DNA of 64,000 nucleotides from a virus: IMG/VR virus record IMGVR_UViG_3300042305_002533, positions 1 to 64,000 of that record; one strand, 5' to 3'. The translations under genes and the position numbers were made by a program. Shown here piece after piece: positions 63,227 to 64,000 of the stretch; within the stretch, counting starts at the first letter, position 1, and each line of letters begins with the position of its first letter. A model generated the notes under the pieces. The model did not search any database and was not told the DNA's origin. It saw only the letters and a list, made by a program, of their open reading frames with translations.

Positions 63227-64000
63227 CTACAGGTTGTTCTTGCTGTAGTCAGGAGCCATTCCAGCAGAGCTTGCAGCGGCCAGTAGCGCGTTCATGTCGG
63301 CCGGGGCATTGAGGACGGGAAGCGCCTTGGCGCCGCGCTCGTAGATGCCCCGAAGCTCGGGGGCATAGGCCTCGTGGAGAACGAGGCGGGCGAGCGTGCG
63401 CAGAACACCGCGCTCTGCCGCCGTGGTCGGTGCGCCTTGCGGCGCGTCATCCGTCACGTGAGGCGTCGCCGTAAGGGAAAACCAGCGCCCCTTGTCGTTG
63501 CGCTCTTCCGCGACACCGAGGTCAAACCACACGTCCCAGGGCTTACCCTTCTGACGGCGGATGGGCTCGACGGCCTTCTTGAGGCTTTGACCCTTCACGG
63601 TGATGGCATAGATGCCCTTGAAACCGTGAAGCACGAAGTAGATTCGCACTTCATCGGTGCAGCTATCTGCCGCCCACTTCCCGTTGGCGTACGGGCGATG
63701 CGGGCACGCGGCGCAGTTGCCATAACGGCTACCGCGCACGCGATCGAGCGAATAGCAGATCGGCGCCTTGCTATTCGGGTTCATGTCCGGAGGGACATTT
63801 GAGCGGTCATTGGCCGCTCGAAGTTGCCGCGTTTGAAGCACCTGCAGGATCGCCGCCTTGAAGGTCTTGCCGATCTTCAAAGAGCGGGCCTGCGCCTCGT
63901 TGAACGCCGCCAGCACAAGGCCGTCGGACGTATAGACCGAGCCGACGGGGGCCGTCGCCGGACGCGCCGGGTCGTCGCCGACGCCGTGATAGAGCTTGGC
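63227..64000 (-). CDS. Partial phage protein with cysteine cluster
   Basis: At least 257 codons; the frame is open to the window end, so the N-terminus is missing. A cysteine group (ICYSLDRVRGSRYGNCAACP, then DSC) resembles that of an uncharacterised phage replication-block family with PF-like zinc or Fe-S ligands. A flexible Ala-rich C-terminus follows. It ends in a strong terminator. Co-directional with the replication genes; function unknown. Confidence 0.7.
   Translation of the reverse strand, partial: AKLYHGVGDDPARPATAPVGSVYTSDGLVLAAFNEAQARSLKIGKTFKAAILQVLQTRQLRAANDRSNVPPDMNPNSKAPICYSLDRVRGSRYGNCAACPHRPYANGKWAADSCTDEVRIYFVLHGFKGIYAITVKGQSLKKAVEPIRRQKGKPWDVWFDLGVAEERNDKGRWFSLTATPHVTDDAPQGAPTTAAERGVLRTLARLVLHEAYAPELRGIYERGAKALPVLNAPADMNALLAAASSAGMAPDYSKNNL

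Noticed and set aside
1-64000. CRISPR array
   Set aside because: No regularly spaced direct repeats were seen; the dyad copies are kilobases apart and the 72-bp repeats flank genes.

Overview
The window is a contiguous piece of a large tailed-bacteriophage genome, most likely a myovirus infecting a GC-rich bacterium. The evidence is a phage-type large terminase, a tail module (frameshifted assembly chaperone, tape measure, baseplate J-like and gp25-like wedge proteins, fibres), phage-style replication genes and nine tRNA genes. I see no integrase, portal or major capsid gene, and no host gene. The host cannot be named from this sequence.

Layout. From 1 to 23.9 kb lies a mosaic of mostly minus-strand, often 4-bp-overlapping accessory genes: a DUF6745 protein, a SNF2-type helicase beside a glycine-zipper protein (5.0-7.8 kb), the tRNA cluster (9.06-10.07 kb), a GP88-like protein, a DUF932-like protein, zinc-ribbon proteins, a 45-residue ThyX N-terminal mini-gene, an XRE regulator, a GHKL ATPase joined to a metallopeptidase motif, and a DinG-like helicase. 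A small plus-strand cluster sits at 4.26-5.02 kb. From 23.9 to 53.2 kb runs a plus-strand virion block: tail chaperones with a probable -1 frameshift, tape measure, a 1371-residue tail protein carrying an M15-type peptidase domain, a sigma-factor-like protein, baseplate wedge genes, fibres and the terminase. It is interrupted only by a minus-strand RuvC-like resolvase. From 53.2 to 54.8 kb are four minus-strand mini-transcription units separated by near-identical terminator-promoter repeats. The last unit has no convincing ORF and reads as a structured small RNA of about 180 nt. From 54.8 to 64 kb is a minus-strand replication block: DEDDh exonuclease, UDG-like/family-A DNA polymerase, primase-helicase, PD-(D/E)XK nuclease, and a partial gene running off the window end.

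Two genome-scale signals stand out. First, a 13-bp dyad TTCAC-N3-GTGAA occurs 19 times exactly and at least 5 more times with one mismatch. It is spread over the whole window at roughly 1-5 kb spacing, mostly inside genes of unrelated function. Second, eight minus-strand promoter-like elements share GTCAAA-like and GGGTATAAG-like boxes 18-19 nt apart. The sites, the sigma-like protein and the small RNA are the best candidates for an undescribed regulatory or genome-organising system. All functional statements are homology recognition by eye and inference; no database search was run.
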